A stretch of 64,000 nt of DNA from an uncultured Halobacteriovorax sp. (GTDB lineage: Bacteria > Bdellovibrionota > Bacteriovoracia > Bacteriovoracales > Bacteriovoracaceae), in assembly GCA_913061265.1 (NCBI GenBank), contig CAJXVS010000008.1, forward strand, positions 124,001 to 188,000. Reading direction: 5' to 3'. The notes under the pieces were generated by a model. That model did not search any database. It was given only the letters and a program-made list of their open reading frames with translations, and was not told the DNA's origin. Positions within the stretch are counted from its first letter, which is position 1; every line of letters starts with the position of its first letter. This document shows, one piece after another, positions 42,860 to 52,510 of the stretch. A program made the translations under genes and the position numbers.

Positions 42860-43867
42860 ATGATCAAGTATTCAGCATGTCTAATGCTAGTTCTCTTACC
42901 ATTCATTTCTCTACAAGCTAGAGATTTTAAGACCTATACCATTCCCGGTGCGGTTTGTGGAAATGGGATGCCTTATAAGGTTTGGGTAGACACTGAAAAT
43001 GTTGATTCAGAAAAACTGGCCGTTGAATTCATGGGCGGCGGAGCATGTTGGTCTGTTAGCACTTGTTATGGTCCTAATCTGCGCGCTTGGGTTCATCCAC
43101 TTCCAAAACTAGTTAGTAAGATGAATATCATGGTTAAAAAAGGCTCACCACTTGAGAATCATAGTGTGCTTTATTTTCCTTATTGTACGGCAGATGTTTT
43201 TGCAGGAAATCATAAGGCCCGCTACCGTTTAAAATCAAAGGTTCATCATAAGGGTTATAGCAATATTCAAAAGACTATCAATTATCTGCAAAAGAAGAAG
43301 GTTATCAATTTTAAGAGCCTGAATGATATTGTCCTTTACGGATCATCAGCCGGCGGGATTGGATCCCTACTTCATTCAGTAACCTTTGATAAAATTGTTC
43401 CAATGGAGGCTAAAAGAACCATTATCTCTGATTCTCCAGGTCTTCATTTTGGTATTCGCTTTTGGAATAAATTTACTCCTAGGACATTAAAAGATTTTAA
43501 GTCTGCCTTTTTAAAGGTTGGTCTTAATTTAAGTGACGAAAATGGAATGATCGCTCCGCAAATGCCAAAGGTTTGTAAGAGATTATCTCATTGGAATATC
43601 GGTGTTCTTCAAGGGGCAAGAGATTTCGTCATGAGTACCATTTTTGGAAATATTTCAGCAAAAGATCACCGAGCCTTGGTTTACTCAAGAAGAGGAATCC
43701 TTAATGTTACGAGTGAAGTAAGAAATTGTTCTGCATGGGCTCCTGATAGCCGTCTTCATGCCTTTATGCTTTTTCCTGAGACTGCGGCGACACAAGCCGC
43801 TGGGGTTAGCGCTCTTGATTACGCTACTGAGATCTACGAAGGTAGAACTGATATTAATTACCGTTAA
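42860..43867 (+). CDS. exported pectinacetylesterase-like hydrolase
   Basis: 335 residues from ATG 42860 with GGGA upstream; earlier codons overlap the lplA promoter. A signal peptide covers about 1-19. The alpha/beta-hydrolase features of the PAE/NOTUM family follow: VEFMGGGACWSVSTCYG (oxyanion GGGxCW), YGSSAGGIG nucleophile elbow, and a late Asp/His pair (APDSRLHAF). Such enzymes remove acyl groups from polysaccharides or proteins. In a probably predatory bacterium it could deacetylate prey surface glycans; the substrate is not known. Confidence 0.8.
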   Translation: MIKYSACLMLVLLPFISLQARDFKTYTIPGAVCGNGMPYKVWVDTENVDSEKLAVEFMGGGACWSVSTCYGPNLRAWVHPLPKLVSKMNIMVKKGSPLENHSVLYFPYCTADVFAGNHKARYRLKSKVHHKGYSNIQKTINYLQKKKVINFKSLNDIVLYGSSAGGIGSLLHSVTFDKIVPMEAKRTIISDSPGLHFGIRFWNKFTPRTLKDFKSAFLKVGLNLSDENGMIAPQMPKVCKRLSHWNIGVLQGARDFVMSTIFGNISAKDHRALVYSRRGILNVTSEVRNCSAWAPDSRLHAFMLFPETAATQAAGVSALDYATEIYEGRTDINYR

Positions 43868-44392
43868 TTAAAAGACAACGCCTAATTGGAGCTTGATGGG
43901 AAGAAAGCTTACGGCCTTGCCGACTTTACTTCCTTCTACTCCAGCACCTGCAAATAAAGACTTGGCGTAAAAGCGGTAACTAGCTGCGATTCTGCCACCA
44001 GTTCTAGATTCTCCGCTTTTAATTTCTTCCTTACCTTCATAAATAACTATTTGATGAATTGAGCTTTCTTCAAGCTTAGTTATATGAATACCGGCCGTTA
44101 AAACTAGGCCTGTTTTAAACTTCGATGCATTAGATCCAATAAAGTGCTCGTAATTTAAACCATAGTTTGAAAGCCCTTTAACCAAGAAGTTTGTATTGCT
44201 TGATTTTTGTTCACTAAATTGCATCTGATAATGAAGTCCGAGAGTTGAAACTCTAGAGACTCCAACATCTAAATTATAAGATGAGGTCTCAGGCCCTAAT
44301 TGCCAGCTTACACTCAACTTTTGATCTTCAGAGGCGAAGGCCTTAGAGAAAGTAAGTGTTATAAGAAACGTAATTAAGAGTAACTTTTTCAT
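43868..44392 (-). CDS. exported beta-barrel-like protein
   Basis: 174 residues with a signal peptide (about 1-20). The mature chain has repeated amphipathic strands with aromatic residues and ends in a hydrophobic LQLGVVF pattern with terminal Phe, as in outer-membrane barrels of about eight strands. It is the last gene of the three-gene envelope operon (48804-43868) and starts one base inside the stop of the previous gene. No known family is recognised. Confidence 0.55.
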   Translation of the reverse strand: MKKLLLITFLITLTFSKAFASEDQKLSVSWQLGPETSSYNLDVGVSRVSTLGLHYQMQFSEQKSSNTNFLVKGLSNYGLNYEHFIGSNASKFKTGLVLTAGIHITKLEESSIHQIVIYEGKEEIKSGESRTGGRIAASYRFYAKSLFAGAGVEGSKVGKAVSFLPIKLQLGVVF

Positions 44393-45288
44393 TATTGATC
44401 TATCGATGTTTTAACTTTCACAAGCTTTGCTCCAAGTCTCAAAAGAAAACTTGGTATTGGTTTCTCACCTTTTCGGTAACCAGGAAGAACATAGCCATCT
44501 TTAAATTTTAAATCCATATCTTTAAAGAAAGTATCAGTTCCCACTTTTACTACAATGTCTTTATATTCGATTTTCATGGCATTAGCCGGCGTCTCTAAGT
44601 CAAAATAAGACTCAATGTATTTTGGGATATCAGGGTGAAACATATACTTACCGAAGGTTTTTATTCGGTATTCCTTTTTAACCCATTTAACCATTTCAAC
44701 TCTTTCTTCTTTTGTATCCACTTCATTAAAGTACATTTCTGCGCCATTTTTAATAGTCACAAATTTAATCTCTTTTAATGAACTTCCTTCTTCTTCGTTC
44801 TTTGTATCAATATTGTAGATGATGCCTTCTTCGGATTTAGAAAAGAATTTTACGAAAAGTTTTCCTTTTCTTGTCCCAAACTGAAGTTTTCTAATTTGCT
44901 CCAAGATAAGGTAGATATTCTCATCATAAGGCTGATCTTGAAGTTTCTCAAACGCCTTAACGAGGGCCATCATATCTTTATAAACAAGTTCATACTCTCC
45001 GATCTCTGCCATATACCTAAGGATATAAGTAGCAAGTGATAAACCATCAGAGATATAAAACTCTTCAGAGATAGACTTCGTTAAGTTAAAGATATTCTCA
45101 GCAATGACTCTAAGTTCAGCATCCGAGAGATCAAGAACACCAAAGGCCGTGCTAACATCATCTTCAGTCTCAGTAGGTTGTTCAATTTCAACATCAGTTG
45201 AAGTTCCACCAACGTTTACGTCTTGCGCTGTAATAGCGCTTGAACCTAAACAAAGTAATGTCAAAATAAGCAGTAATTTCTTAAGCAT
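44392..45288 (-). CDS. exported protein, unknown function
   Basis: 298 residues with a signal peptide (about 1-21). A Thr/Glu-rich linker (about 22-50) precedes a helical domain, then a mixed domain from about 150 with many Lys/Glu. No family is recognised. It lies 9 bp after the 1168-residue exported protein gene and shares the operon. The absence of a lipobox suggests a soluble periplasmic or surface protein. Confidence 0.65.
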   Translation of the reverse strand: MLKKLLLILTLLCLGSSAITAQDVNVGGTSTDVEIEQPTETEDDVSTAFGVLDLSDAELRVIAENIFNLTKSISEEFYISDGLSLATYILRYMAEIGEYELVYKDMMALVKAFEKLQDQPYDENIYLILEQIRKLQFGTRKGKLFVKFFSKSEEGIIYNIDTKNEEEGSSLKEIKFVTIKNGAEMYFNEVDTKEERVEMVKWVKKEYRIKTFGKYMFHPDIPKYIESYFDLETPANAMKIEYKDIVVKVGTDTFFKDMDLKFKDGYVLPGYRKGEKPIPSFLLRLGAKLVKVKTSIDQ

Positions 45289-45297
45289 TTTTTATCC

Positions 45298-48200
45298 CTA
45301 TCTAAAAAACTTGTTAATTCTCTCGAATACTTCATTACTATAACGAGCATCTGGAAAGTAAGTATGATTCCAGTCAGTCGGTCCTTTCTTAATGATTTTC
45401 TTATTATGTTTATCAAATTTCTCTGCGTACAAAGACACAAGAGAATCAATATAGTTCTTATCTAATTTATCGCGAAGAGCAACAAGTTCATCAGCATAAC
45501 CATGGTCCATCAACTCAAAGGCCTCTAGCTTTTGAATCAATTTAACCAACTGTCTTTGAATCACTATGGCAGTAGACAAGAAGTACATGATCTCAACGCC
45601 ACTATTAGTTATAGAACGGCTATTAAAGGTTCCGTTCTCTACTGTGAAGTTAGAGTTTAAGTTTCTGTTGATCTGATCAACCACGTCTGTATCAAGGCCT
45701 ATGATATCAATCATCCCATTGTACTGAGAAAGGATCCTTTTAAACCTGTGCAGAAGACTAGCTTTGGCGTAGTCACTATTATAGAAGACCTTATCGAAGA
45801 GTGAATTATCTTTAAGGAGTTCCTTTAATTCTTCAGCACTAGAGGCTTCGTTATAGGGCTTGAAGATCTTAATCGCTGATTCGATGATTTGAGTCAACTC
45901 ACCTTTATCTACACTTGCCATGCTACCTGTAGTCGAGAAATCAAAGGCAATAGAGTTATCTTTTTTCTTAACCACAAGACCGAGTTCAGTTCCGTTAAAT
46001 TTTTGATTAGGAATTAATTTCACGTCAAAAGCGTTTGCCATAGCATGTGGGTTTAGTTGAAGGAGGATCTCTTCTTTATGAGTGAACATCTTAACGAATT
46101 TATTGATTTTAACGCCACCTAATTCTAGATTTCCGTTCTTTTTAGGGTCTGATTCATTCATGAACTTTCCTGCAAACTTAAGCAAGAAGACCTTTAACTT
46201 CTTAGCTAGTCCTGATCTCTTAAAATCGATGTCTTTAGCGACAAGGCCTATGATCTTATCTAAAACAGAAGTATCACCATCAAATTTTAGGCCTACCTTT
46301 GAGATGTCTAGTTTTAGAAGTTCGTCTCCTAAAAAGATCTCATTATCAGCATGCTTAAGGCTTTCTTTGTACTTTGATAATTCTTCAACACTTAATTGTA
46401 GGTTCATCGATGCCGTAATAGTCTTAACAGCGGGGTCTTTATATGAACTTGACCACATTCTTGAAGGGTTCAAAAAGAACTTCTTACCTTTCTTAATATG
46501 ACTAAGAACCATATTAACTCGAAGTTCCCCATCTCTAATAACATTTAAGTTAATATTCTTTACAAGGTACTGCTCTACTTCCTGGTCTTTCTTAAGCGCT
46601 TTTTCTACAGCAGCGTTTTGAACAAGGAAGGCGTCCTTGAAGATTTGATTGATAAGGTTTTCAAAGTGCTTAAGGTTCATCTTAACATTAAGATCTCTTG
46701 GAGATTGTTTCTTAGTCTCATCAACTCCTACAAAACGTTGAGAGTCTTTATTCTCTGGGCGAAGCTTAAGTTGGTTCTCATATTTCTTAGACCTTCTTTT
46801 ATTACCAACAGCAAGCTCTAGGTAGGTCTTATTCATGACCTTGTCATAAAGAGGCTCAAGATTCCAAACCTGAATATTATTATCAGAGTTCATGATCTTC
46901 TCTGAGGCAATTCTAGGGTCAAGGTTGATCTTAAGAAGCTTATCATTCTCATCGTAACGGATAAGTTTCTTAAAGAAGAGTTCAGTCTTACCTGCGACAT
47001 ACTTCTTCCCTTCTAAGATAAAAGGGTTGTTTTCAATATCAATTTTAGCGATTTGAAGGATTGAGTCTAAGGCATCAGAACCGGCAGTATCATAAACACC
47101 ATTTTGTCTTTTAATATTAGAGATGATCTCTTTATAAGAGTCATAAGCTTCTACTTCTTCTCCGTTAACAGGAGCGTCAGCGATAGGCTGCTCTATAAGA
47201 GTTGTGACAAGAGTTTGAGTAATGGCCATTTTCATATAATTGATCACAATAGAGCCGTGATCGCTGTCATTATACATATGTATAGATTGAGTCCCATCAA
47301 AGAGTCTTAGATGATGAACATCAAGACCTAGGACACTATCTTTAAGCATATTGATTCTAAGACCAAGTTGAAAAGGAATACCAGTTCCCCACTGATCTTC
47401 TGCCACTCTTAAAGGAATCTTACTAAATTCTATTCCTGAACCTTCCATTCCCATGGCCATAAGCATATTGATATCAATCGCTACTCGCCCACGAAGAATC
47501 AACCCACCATTTTTAGGGTCAAGCACGACGGCAAGCTCAGGAAACATTTGGTCTCCTTCAAATTCAAACTCTCTAAAGAAGCGAGAAGCTTCATCAAGAG
47601 TCTTTTGGGAAAGTCTTTTTTCAAGAAAAGGAAGAGTATTTGTGTCAGATCCACCTGAGTACATGGCCTCTTCTATTAATTCTCTTCTTTTCAAATCACT
47701 TAGTGAGGCAGCAACCATTTCTTTAGCGCTTTCTTTAAAAAGCTCATAAGTAAGTTCAGGGTCAGCTACGAAGCTAGCGTCTTTCTTGCTTAAGATAGCT
47801 CTCGCTCTAGTTTGAATCTTTCCAGATATTGAGTTGTATTCGGCCCCGCGGCGGATATTAAATTTGGAAAGACCAAGAGTCTTCGCCATTTCACTTATAT
47901 AATGATCAAGGTCTTTCATAAGAACATCTGTTCTTGAGTATTCAGCGTAGAGCTCTTCTCTTGCGCTCATTAGACTTTCTTCATCTTCATTATGCCTTTT
48001 ATCAGATTGCTTAATCCAAGCTGAGTTTGGCTTCCCTATTCCTGCTTCAATACGAAGGGCCATCATCCCTTGTGTACCTCTTAGAACTGTTGGCGTTACT
48101 CCCCAAACTCTAAGACCTTCTAAGTCTTTATAGGCAGCAAGCTGAGGGATCATGGTTAGGTCTAATTTAAAAGCAATTGTATTACCTCTAAAACGAAGCC

Positions 48201-48804
48201 CCTTGTTTTCAATCAATTGCTTGATCATGAGGGAAGGGTTCTCATCAGTCACTTGAACCTCTGGCTTAACTTCAAGCATATAATCCATAAAGCTAGTGTT
48301 AAGCATAAGCCCTACAGCAAATTGACCTAGAACATGAGTCGCATTTGTATAGTCTTGTCCGCCAATCTTTAGGCTTCTGATTGTGATTTGAAAGTAACGA
48401 GTTAAGGCCAATTTCTTAGCTGACGGAAGTTCAAAGTGAATTGAGAATTTATGACGAGAAAGTCTAACGTCAGAGGCATCAATCCCACCAATCTCATTCA
48501 TATCAGCGAGAACGTCAGCTGGTAGTTCAGTTATACCTTCAAAGATAACGAGCCTATTAGTAGGATCAAAATCTAAACGGTGAACTTCAACTATAGTTGT
48601 CCCCTCAGCGAGAATAGCTTTTTTGGCTTCTTCTAAGATTAATGCTTTTGGAACATTGGCCAAAACAATAGGGTCACTTGGGCCTTGATTTAATTCCGTG
48701 AAAGCAGCTTTTACGTCAAAGCTTCCAGGATCTGTAAAACCGGCAAACGACGGATTAACCGAGATCAGAAGAAGAAGTAAGCTAGTCCAAATAATGGATT
48801 TCAT
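45298..48804 (-). CDS. large exported protein (1168 residues), unknown family
   Basis: A signal peptide (about 1-21, ending SFAG) is followed by a very long chain with no visible membrane span. It alternates beta-rich stretches, repeated phrase-like segments (ELPADVLADM; LDVHHLRLFDG; LKLRPENK) and helical blocks. I see no catalytic motif or known repeat. It heads a tight operon with two further exported proteins, the last barrel-like, so the three could form one envelope complex, for example a chaperone/assembly or prey-contact system. The gene's size makes it a good subject for structure prediction. Confidence 0.75.
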   Translation of the reverse strand: MKSIIWTSLLLLLISVNPSFAGFTDPGSFDVKAAFTELNQGPSDPIVLANVPKALILEEAKKAILAEGTTIVEVHRLDFDPTNRLVIFEGITELPADVLADMNEIGGIDASDVRLSRHKFSIHFELPSAKKLALTRYFQITIRSLKIGGQDYTNATHVLGQFAVGLMLNTSFMDYMLEVKPEVQVTDENPSLMIKQLIENKGLRFRGNTIAFKLDLTMIPQLAAYKDLEGLRVWGVTPTVLRGTQGMMALRIEAGIGKPNSAWIKQSDKRHNEDEESLMSAREELYAEYSRTDVLMKDLDHYISEMAKTLGLSKFNIRRGAEYNSISGKIQTRARAILSKKDASFVADPELTYELFKESAKEMVAASLSDLKRRELIEEAMYSGGSDTNTLPFLEKRLSQKTLDEASRFFREFEFEGDQMFPELAVVLDPKNGGLILRGRVAIDINMLMAMGMEGSGIEFSKIPLRVAEDQWGTGIPFQLGLRINMLKDSVLGLDVHHLRLFDGTQSIHMYNDSDHGSIVINYMKMAITQTLVTTLIEQPIADAPVNGEEVEAYDSYKEIISNIKRQNGVYDTAGSDALDSILQIAKIDIENNPFILEGKKYVAGKTELFFKKLIRYDENDKLLKINLDPRIASEKIMNSDNNIQVWNLEPLYDKVMNKTYLELAVGNKRRSKKYENQLKLRPENKDSQRFVGVDETKKQSPRDLNVKMNLKHFENLINQIFKDAFLVQNAAVEKALKKDQEVEQYLVKNINLNVIRDGELRVNMVLSHIKKGKKFFLNPSRMWSSSYKDPAVKTITASMNLQLSVEELSKYKESLKHADNEIFLGDELLKLDISKVGLKFDGDTSVLDKIIGLVAKDIDFKRSGLAKKLKVFLLKFAGKFMNESDPKKNGNLELGGVKINKFVKMFTHKEEILLQLNPHAMANAFDVKLIPNQKFNGTELGLVVKKKDNSIAFDFSTTGSMASVDKGELTQIIESAIKIFKPYNEASSAEELKELLKDNSLFDKVFYNSDYAKASLLHRFKRILSQYNGMIDIIGLDTDVVDQINRNLNSNFTVENGTFNSRSITNSGVEIMYFLSTAIVIQRQLVKLIQKLEAFELMDHGYADELVALRDKLDKNYIDSLVSLYAEKFDKHNKKIIKKGPTDWNHTYFPDARYSNEVFERINKFFR

Positions 48805-48941
48805 AAGATGCCCTTTTCAGCAGATATTAGTGTAAGTAGAGATATAGTTACAAGAATCGTGCCGAGAATAAGGCTCTAAACCATTGAAATAATGAACATC
48901 ATTTAAGGGAAATTGTCTAAATTCTATACGGCCGTTTTTAT

Positions 48942-49943
48942 TTACTCGAGGGAGAATTCCTCTTCTAAGCCTGAGTTATCTTCAATAATGGCGTCATCAT
49001 CAAAAGAAGGTTCGTCAGAGACTTCAATACTTGAATCCCTAGCGTACTGATCTTCTTCTCTATTTTTCTTACGCCTCTTACTCTTTGATTTTCGTCCTGA
49101 AGCAGCCCGTACTTTATCTTCAATTTCAGTTTGCTTTAACTCTAAAACATCAGTTTTCGTGTCTTCTTCAGGTGCTGTTCTTTTGGTTTTTTCCCAATTA
49201 AAACTACGCGCTTTCTCAAGAGGAGCCTGTTCTTTTTTAATATAGTTAGCTCTAGCTAGTTTATCGATGATCGAATCCACAACCTTTGAAGCAAAGGGAG
49301 TTAGATCCTTTTCTTTAAAGCTCTGGGCGTGCCTCTTAGGACTCGGAAGAAGCATGGCCAAGAAAGCCCCTTCTCTAGCCGTTAAATTCTTAGGAGACTT
49401 ATTAAAGTACTTCTTAGAGGCATTATTAATACCATAAAGCCCTTCACCGTATTCAATAATATTTAAATAGATCTCTAAGATCTTCTCTTTGCTTAGGCTT
49501 CTTTCCATGTACATAGAATAGCTAAGCTCTTTTAATTTTCTAACGTATGAGCGTTCATTAGTTAAGAAGAGGTTCTTCACCACTTGCTGAGAAATAGTCG
49601 AAGCTCCGCGAAGCTTCTTTCCATCTTCAACAGTATCTTCCACTGCTTCTTTCATTTGCGAGAGGTCGTAGCCATTATGTTGATAAAAGCCCCAGTCCTC
49701 ACTGACCACAATGGCGTGAGCTGCGACGTAGCTTATTTCTTTAAGGGTCTTCCAGTTCGCTGGTTTTTTAGAGACAATCTTATATTGCGGTTGGTTCTTA
49801 ACAACTTTTACATCTACGAAGTTCTCAACTAGCCCGTCTATTTCAGACCTTGGGATAACGAGGAAATAAAACAAGACTGGAATTAAGATAATTACGTCTA
49901 GGATAAGGGAGGCAATGATGAGGTTCTTCTTAGTTTTTGTCAT
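48942..49943 (-). CDS. mtgA: monofunctional peptidoglycan glycosyltransferase
   Basis: 333 residues with an N-terminal membrane helix (about 7-28). The GT51 domain shows catalytic Glu in VVSEDWGFYQHNGYD, GASTISQQVVKNLF, RKLKELSYSMYMERSLSKEKILEIYLN (family blocks) and YFNKSPKNLTAREGAFLA. It polymerises lipid II into glycan strands without transpeptidation. The C-terminal about 100 residues (RKSKSKRRKKNREEDQ, then acidic) are an extra charged tail not present in E. coli MtgA (242 residues). A TATAAT ends 6 nt before the ATG (49950-49955). Confidence 0.92.
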   Translation of the reverse strand: MTKTKKNLIIASLILDVIILIPVLFYFLVIPRSEIDGLVENFVDVKVVKNQPQYKIVSKKPANWKTLKEISYVAAHAIVVSEDWGFYQHNGYDLSQMKEAVEDTVEDGKKLRGASTISQQVVKNLFLTNERSYVRKLKELSYSMYMERSLSKEKILEIYLNIIEYGEGLYGINNASKKYFNKSPKNLTAREGAFLAMLLPSPKRHAQSFKEKDLTPFASKVVDSIIDKLARANYIKKEQAPLEKARSFNWEKTKRTAPEEDTKTDVLELKQTEIEDKVRAASGRKSKSKRRKKNREEDQYARDSSIEVSDEPSFDDDAIIEDNSGLEEEFSLE

Positions 49944-49949
49944 GGAGTT

Positions 49950-49977
49950 ATTATAGTCAAAAAGAAGGCGGGTTCAA
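49950..49977 (-). promoter_or_regulatory. mtgA promoter inside the upstream terminator
   Basis: The -10 TATAAT (plus-strand 49950-49955) lies 6 nt before the ATG. A -35 TTGAAC (plus-strand 49972-49977) is 16 bp away and falls in the loop of the terminator hairpin of the preceding gene. No ribosome site is present. Confidence 0.6.
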
Positions 49978-49984
49978 ACCCGCC
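49967..49984 (-). terminator. terminator of the coiled-coil protein gene
   Basis: GGCGGGTT and AACCCGCC are perfect 8-bp arms with a 2-nt (effectively 4-nt) loop. On the minus strand the hairpin is followed by TTCTTTTTG, fitting an intrinsic terminator for the gene ending at 50012. It overlaps the mtgA -35 box. Confidence 0.75.
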
Positions 49985-50011
49985 AACGCACTCCATTATA
50001 GACATTCTTGA

Positions 50012-52012
50012 TTATTCTTCAGTTGTTACTTTAGAGCAGTTAAAGCGCTCTATAAGCTCTTGTAGGAGGATGGCCTTCTTTTTAGAACGGTTAACCTCAA
50101 GCATTACCATACCTAAATAACGCTTATGTCCTCCTCTTTTCTTAAGGTATTTCTCTTTATCCTTAGAAGAGACCTCTTCTTTATTGATCAATTTCTTAGC
50201 AAACATGGCCGATTTATAGTGAAACTGGATTCTTTCAAAATCACTTCTTTTTAGGTGAATCCCAGACATTAAGGATTCCGCCGTGTCTGAATGAAAGAGG
50301 TCTTTGTTCGTGGCCAGGAAGTCATAACCGTTTTGACTAAGCCCATTAGCAAGCTTCCAGGCCCTTCTAAAAGGCTCGGCATCTTGGCAGGCATAGAGAG
50401 TTCTAAGATCACTTGTCTCACTTACTTTCGGAACGCTTAGTGCGCCTTCTTTTTCAACTAAGTGAGCTTTTGCAAAGCTTGCAAACTTTTCTTCAAAGAT
50501 TTTATTCTTCTCATAAGAGCTCTCAGTTGTGTAGCGAAGAAACTTCTCTCCCCACTCACCGTAGACCTGCTCTGTAACTTCATTATAACTTGAAAGGATG
50601 CTGACAATATTATCCTCTCCATCATCAGCGCTTGAATAAGACTGATCTTTTGTGATGCGGGCCAATCTTAACTCAATGATTTTTAATTTTTTGTGGGTAG
50701 AGCCAATGCTTGCCGTAAGTGTAGCCACTTCTTTTTCTAAGGCCTTGATATACTCAGGAACTTTTAGTCCTTCAATCAATGTCTCATCATTAAACTTTTT
50801 CTTTAACTCATCCCCGCTTCCTTTGATATCACTAGAGATTCTATCAAAGTGAAAAAGAAGGTTGGCCCTAAAACCATTATTAAAAGTATTAACATCTTCT
50901 TTTACTAACTTCATATAAGCTTCGAGATTCTCACCGGTAAAGTCTAACTTCTTTAACTCTTCAGCAAGCATCATATCCATTGGAGGAATCTTACTCATTC
51001 CACTATTCGTATAAGAGCTTAAAAGAGAGCTTAACTCAACTCTTAAGAGAGTTAACTCTTGAATCACCTGAAGCTTCTTTGTATTTGCCGGAACTCCAGC
51101 ATTATCTTGAACCTTCTCGCTAACGATTAGGTTGGCCTTATTGATCAGCTTTGAAAGAGCATCTAAAGTGCCTAGCTTTGTCTTAACATAAGCCACTTCA
51201 TCTTTAGAAATCTTAGTGAGGATAGTATTCTTTTCCTTATCAATGGCCTTAAGTTTTTTCTCAAGATCACTAACAATAGTTTTTACTTCTTCAAGGTCTT
51301 CTTTGTGATGATCTGAAGAGACATCCATAAAGCCTGATGCTTCAATATCTCTTCTAATATCGTAAAATGAACAGTTCAATTTAATAAAAGTCTGACGCTC
51401 ACTTGTTTTAGTAAAATCAAACAAAGGAGTAAAAAGACTATGCATAATTCTTAAGATTGAAGACAAAGCGAGTCCACCAGCAGATATCACAAGCCCATTT
51501 GAATTAGGAACAAGAAGCCCCATTTGAGAGAAACTAGTTATAACGTCAGCTGTATTTTCTAGAAAGCTTCCATCTTTAAACTTACACTGCCCAGTACTTA
51601 AGATGCCGTTGATATTATTAACAACAGAGCTAATAGATTGCCCGTTAACTTCTGTAGGAACACTAGTTGTTTGATCACTACCTGTTTGTGTTTGAGCAGA
51701 GTTGATCTCTGTTTGAATTGATGTTGCCCCAGAGAGAAGCTCATCTAAACGAGCAGGATCAGTATTGGTGCAATTATCTTTAAAAAGATTCTTAATGTTT
51801 TCGATCTTACCTAGGATGTCCTTATGCTTATTACTTTGCATGGGACAAGATTCAGGACGAACAGAAGTCGGCTTATGGCGGTTAAGTAAATAGTCTATCC
51901 GTTCTTGCTTCTTAGGCCCAATTCCGTTGATAGGACCTTCAAAACCGCTTGCCTGATTGGTCAAAAGACCGAGAAAAAGTAGGTAGGATAATAGAATACG
52001 CATACTTAGCAC
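50012..52012 (-). CDS. large exported coiled-coil protein, unknown function
   Basis: 666 residues. A signal peptide (about 1-23) leads to an alternating Thr/Ser/Asn-rich linker (about 90-120) and then long helical segments with heptad spacing (about 210-470; for example DLEKKLKAIDKEKNTILTKI). A hydrophobic segment at about 150-190 (LLVPNSNGLVISAGGLALSS) could be a membrane or buried helix. Cysteines number about five. No family is recognised. It has its own terminator at 49967-49984. Its layout resembles surface or periplasmic scaffolding proteins. Confidence 0.65.
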   Translation of the reverse strand: MLSMRILLSYLLFLGLLTNQASGFEGPINGIGPKKQERIDYLLNRHKPTSVRPESCPMQSNKHKDILGKIENIKNLFKDNCTNTDPARLDELLSGATSIQTEINSAQTQTGSDQTTSVPTEVNGQSISSVVNNINGILSTGQCKFKDGSFLENTADVITSFSQMGLLVPNSNGLVISAGGLALSSILRIMHSLFTPLFDFTKTSERQTFIKLNCSFYDIRRDIEASGFMDVSSDHHKEDLEEVKTIVSDLEKKLKAIDKEKNTILTKISKDEVAYVKTKLGTLDALSKLINKANLIVSEKVQDNAGVPANTKKLQVIQELTLLRVELSSLLSSYTNSGMSKIPPMDMMLAEELKKLDFTGENLEAYMKLVKEDVNTFNNGFRANLLFHFDRISSDIKGSGDELKKKFNDETLIEGLKVPEYIKALEKEVATLTASIGSTHKKLKIIELRLARITKDQSYSSADDGEDNIVSILSSYNEVTEQVYGEWGEKFLRYTTESSYEKNKIFEEKFASFAKAHLVEKEGALSVPKVSETSDLRTLYACQDAEPFRRAWKLANGLSQNGYDFLATNKDLFHSDTAESLMSGIHLKRSDFERIQFHYKSAMFAKKLINKEEVSSKDKEKYLKKRGGHKRYLGMVMLEVNRSKKKAILLQELIERFNCSKVTTEE

Positions 52013-52087
52013 CTTTATAGAATGAGTTTTAGCAAATTCTAACGTACTAAGCCGGCTTTGTTAACGCGCCGTGTAATAAATACTGAT

Positions 52088-52432
52088 CTAGTGGTTCTGA
52101 CCTATATAAAGATGAGTCAATCCTAGAGTGCCCTTTTCACAAGTATTCATCAAAGGGACTAAAGATTTACTTTGATCTTTAAAGTCATCTTCTTGCTTTT
52201 CGATATGGCGGACTAAGATATTAACCGGATCGCAAGCACGACGAAGGGCCAAGAAGCCGATATAGTCGCGCATTGAAAGGTCTGTCTTGATTATCTTATT
52301 ATCCATATAGGATTTTATTTCACTAGATTTTTGAAGGCCCAAAAGCACTCCTCTTTCAGAAAAGGTAAGCTCTCTTGAGCGAACAGTTAAAGAAAGAAAA
52401 AAGAGACCTAGTATAATGAGAGCTAACTTCAT
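52088..52432 (-). CDS. small exported protein, unknown function
   Basis: About 114 residues from ATG 52432, preferred because GGAG lies 7 nt upstream and the signal peptide starts there (KLALIILGLFFLSL). The mature part is helical with two Cys. No family is recognised. It is 75 bp upstream of the 666-residue exported gene in the same direction, so cotranscription is possible. Confidence 0.6.
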   Translation of the reverse strand: MKLALIILGLFFLSLTVRSRELTFSERGVLLGLQKSSEIKSYMDNKIIKTDLSMRDYIGFLALRRACDPVNILVRHIEKQEDDFKDQSKSLVPLMNTCEKGTLGLTHLYIGQNH

Positions 52433-52510
52433 TGGTATCTCCATTGGTAGCAAACAATTACTTACTATCTTATTTTTTTCTTTTCTACGCGCTTTGGCAA
52501 GTGCTTATTT

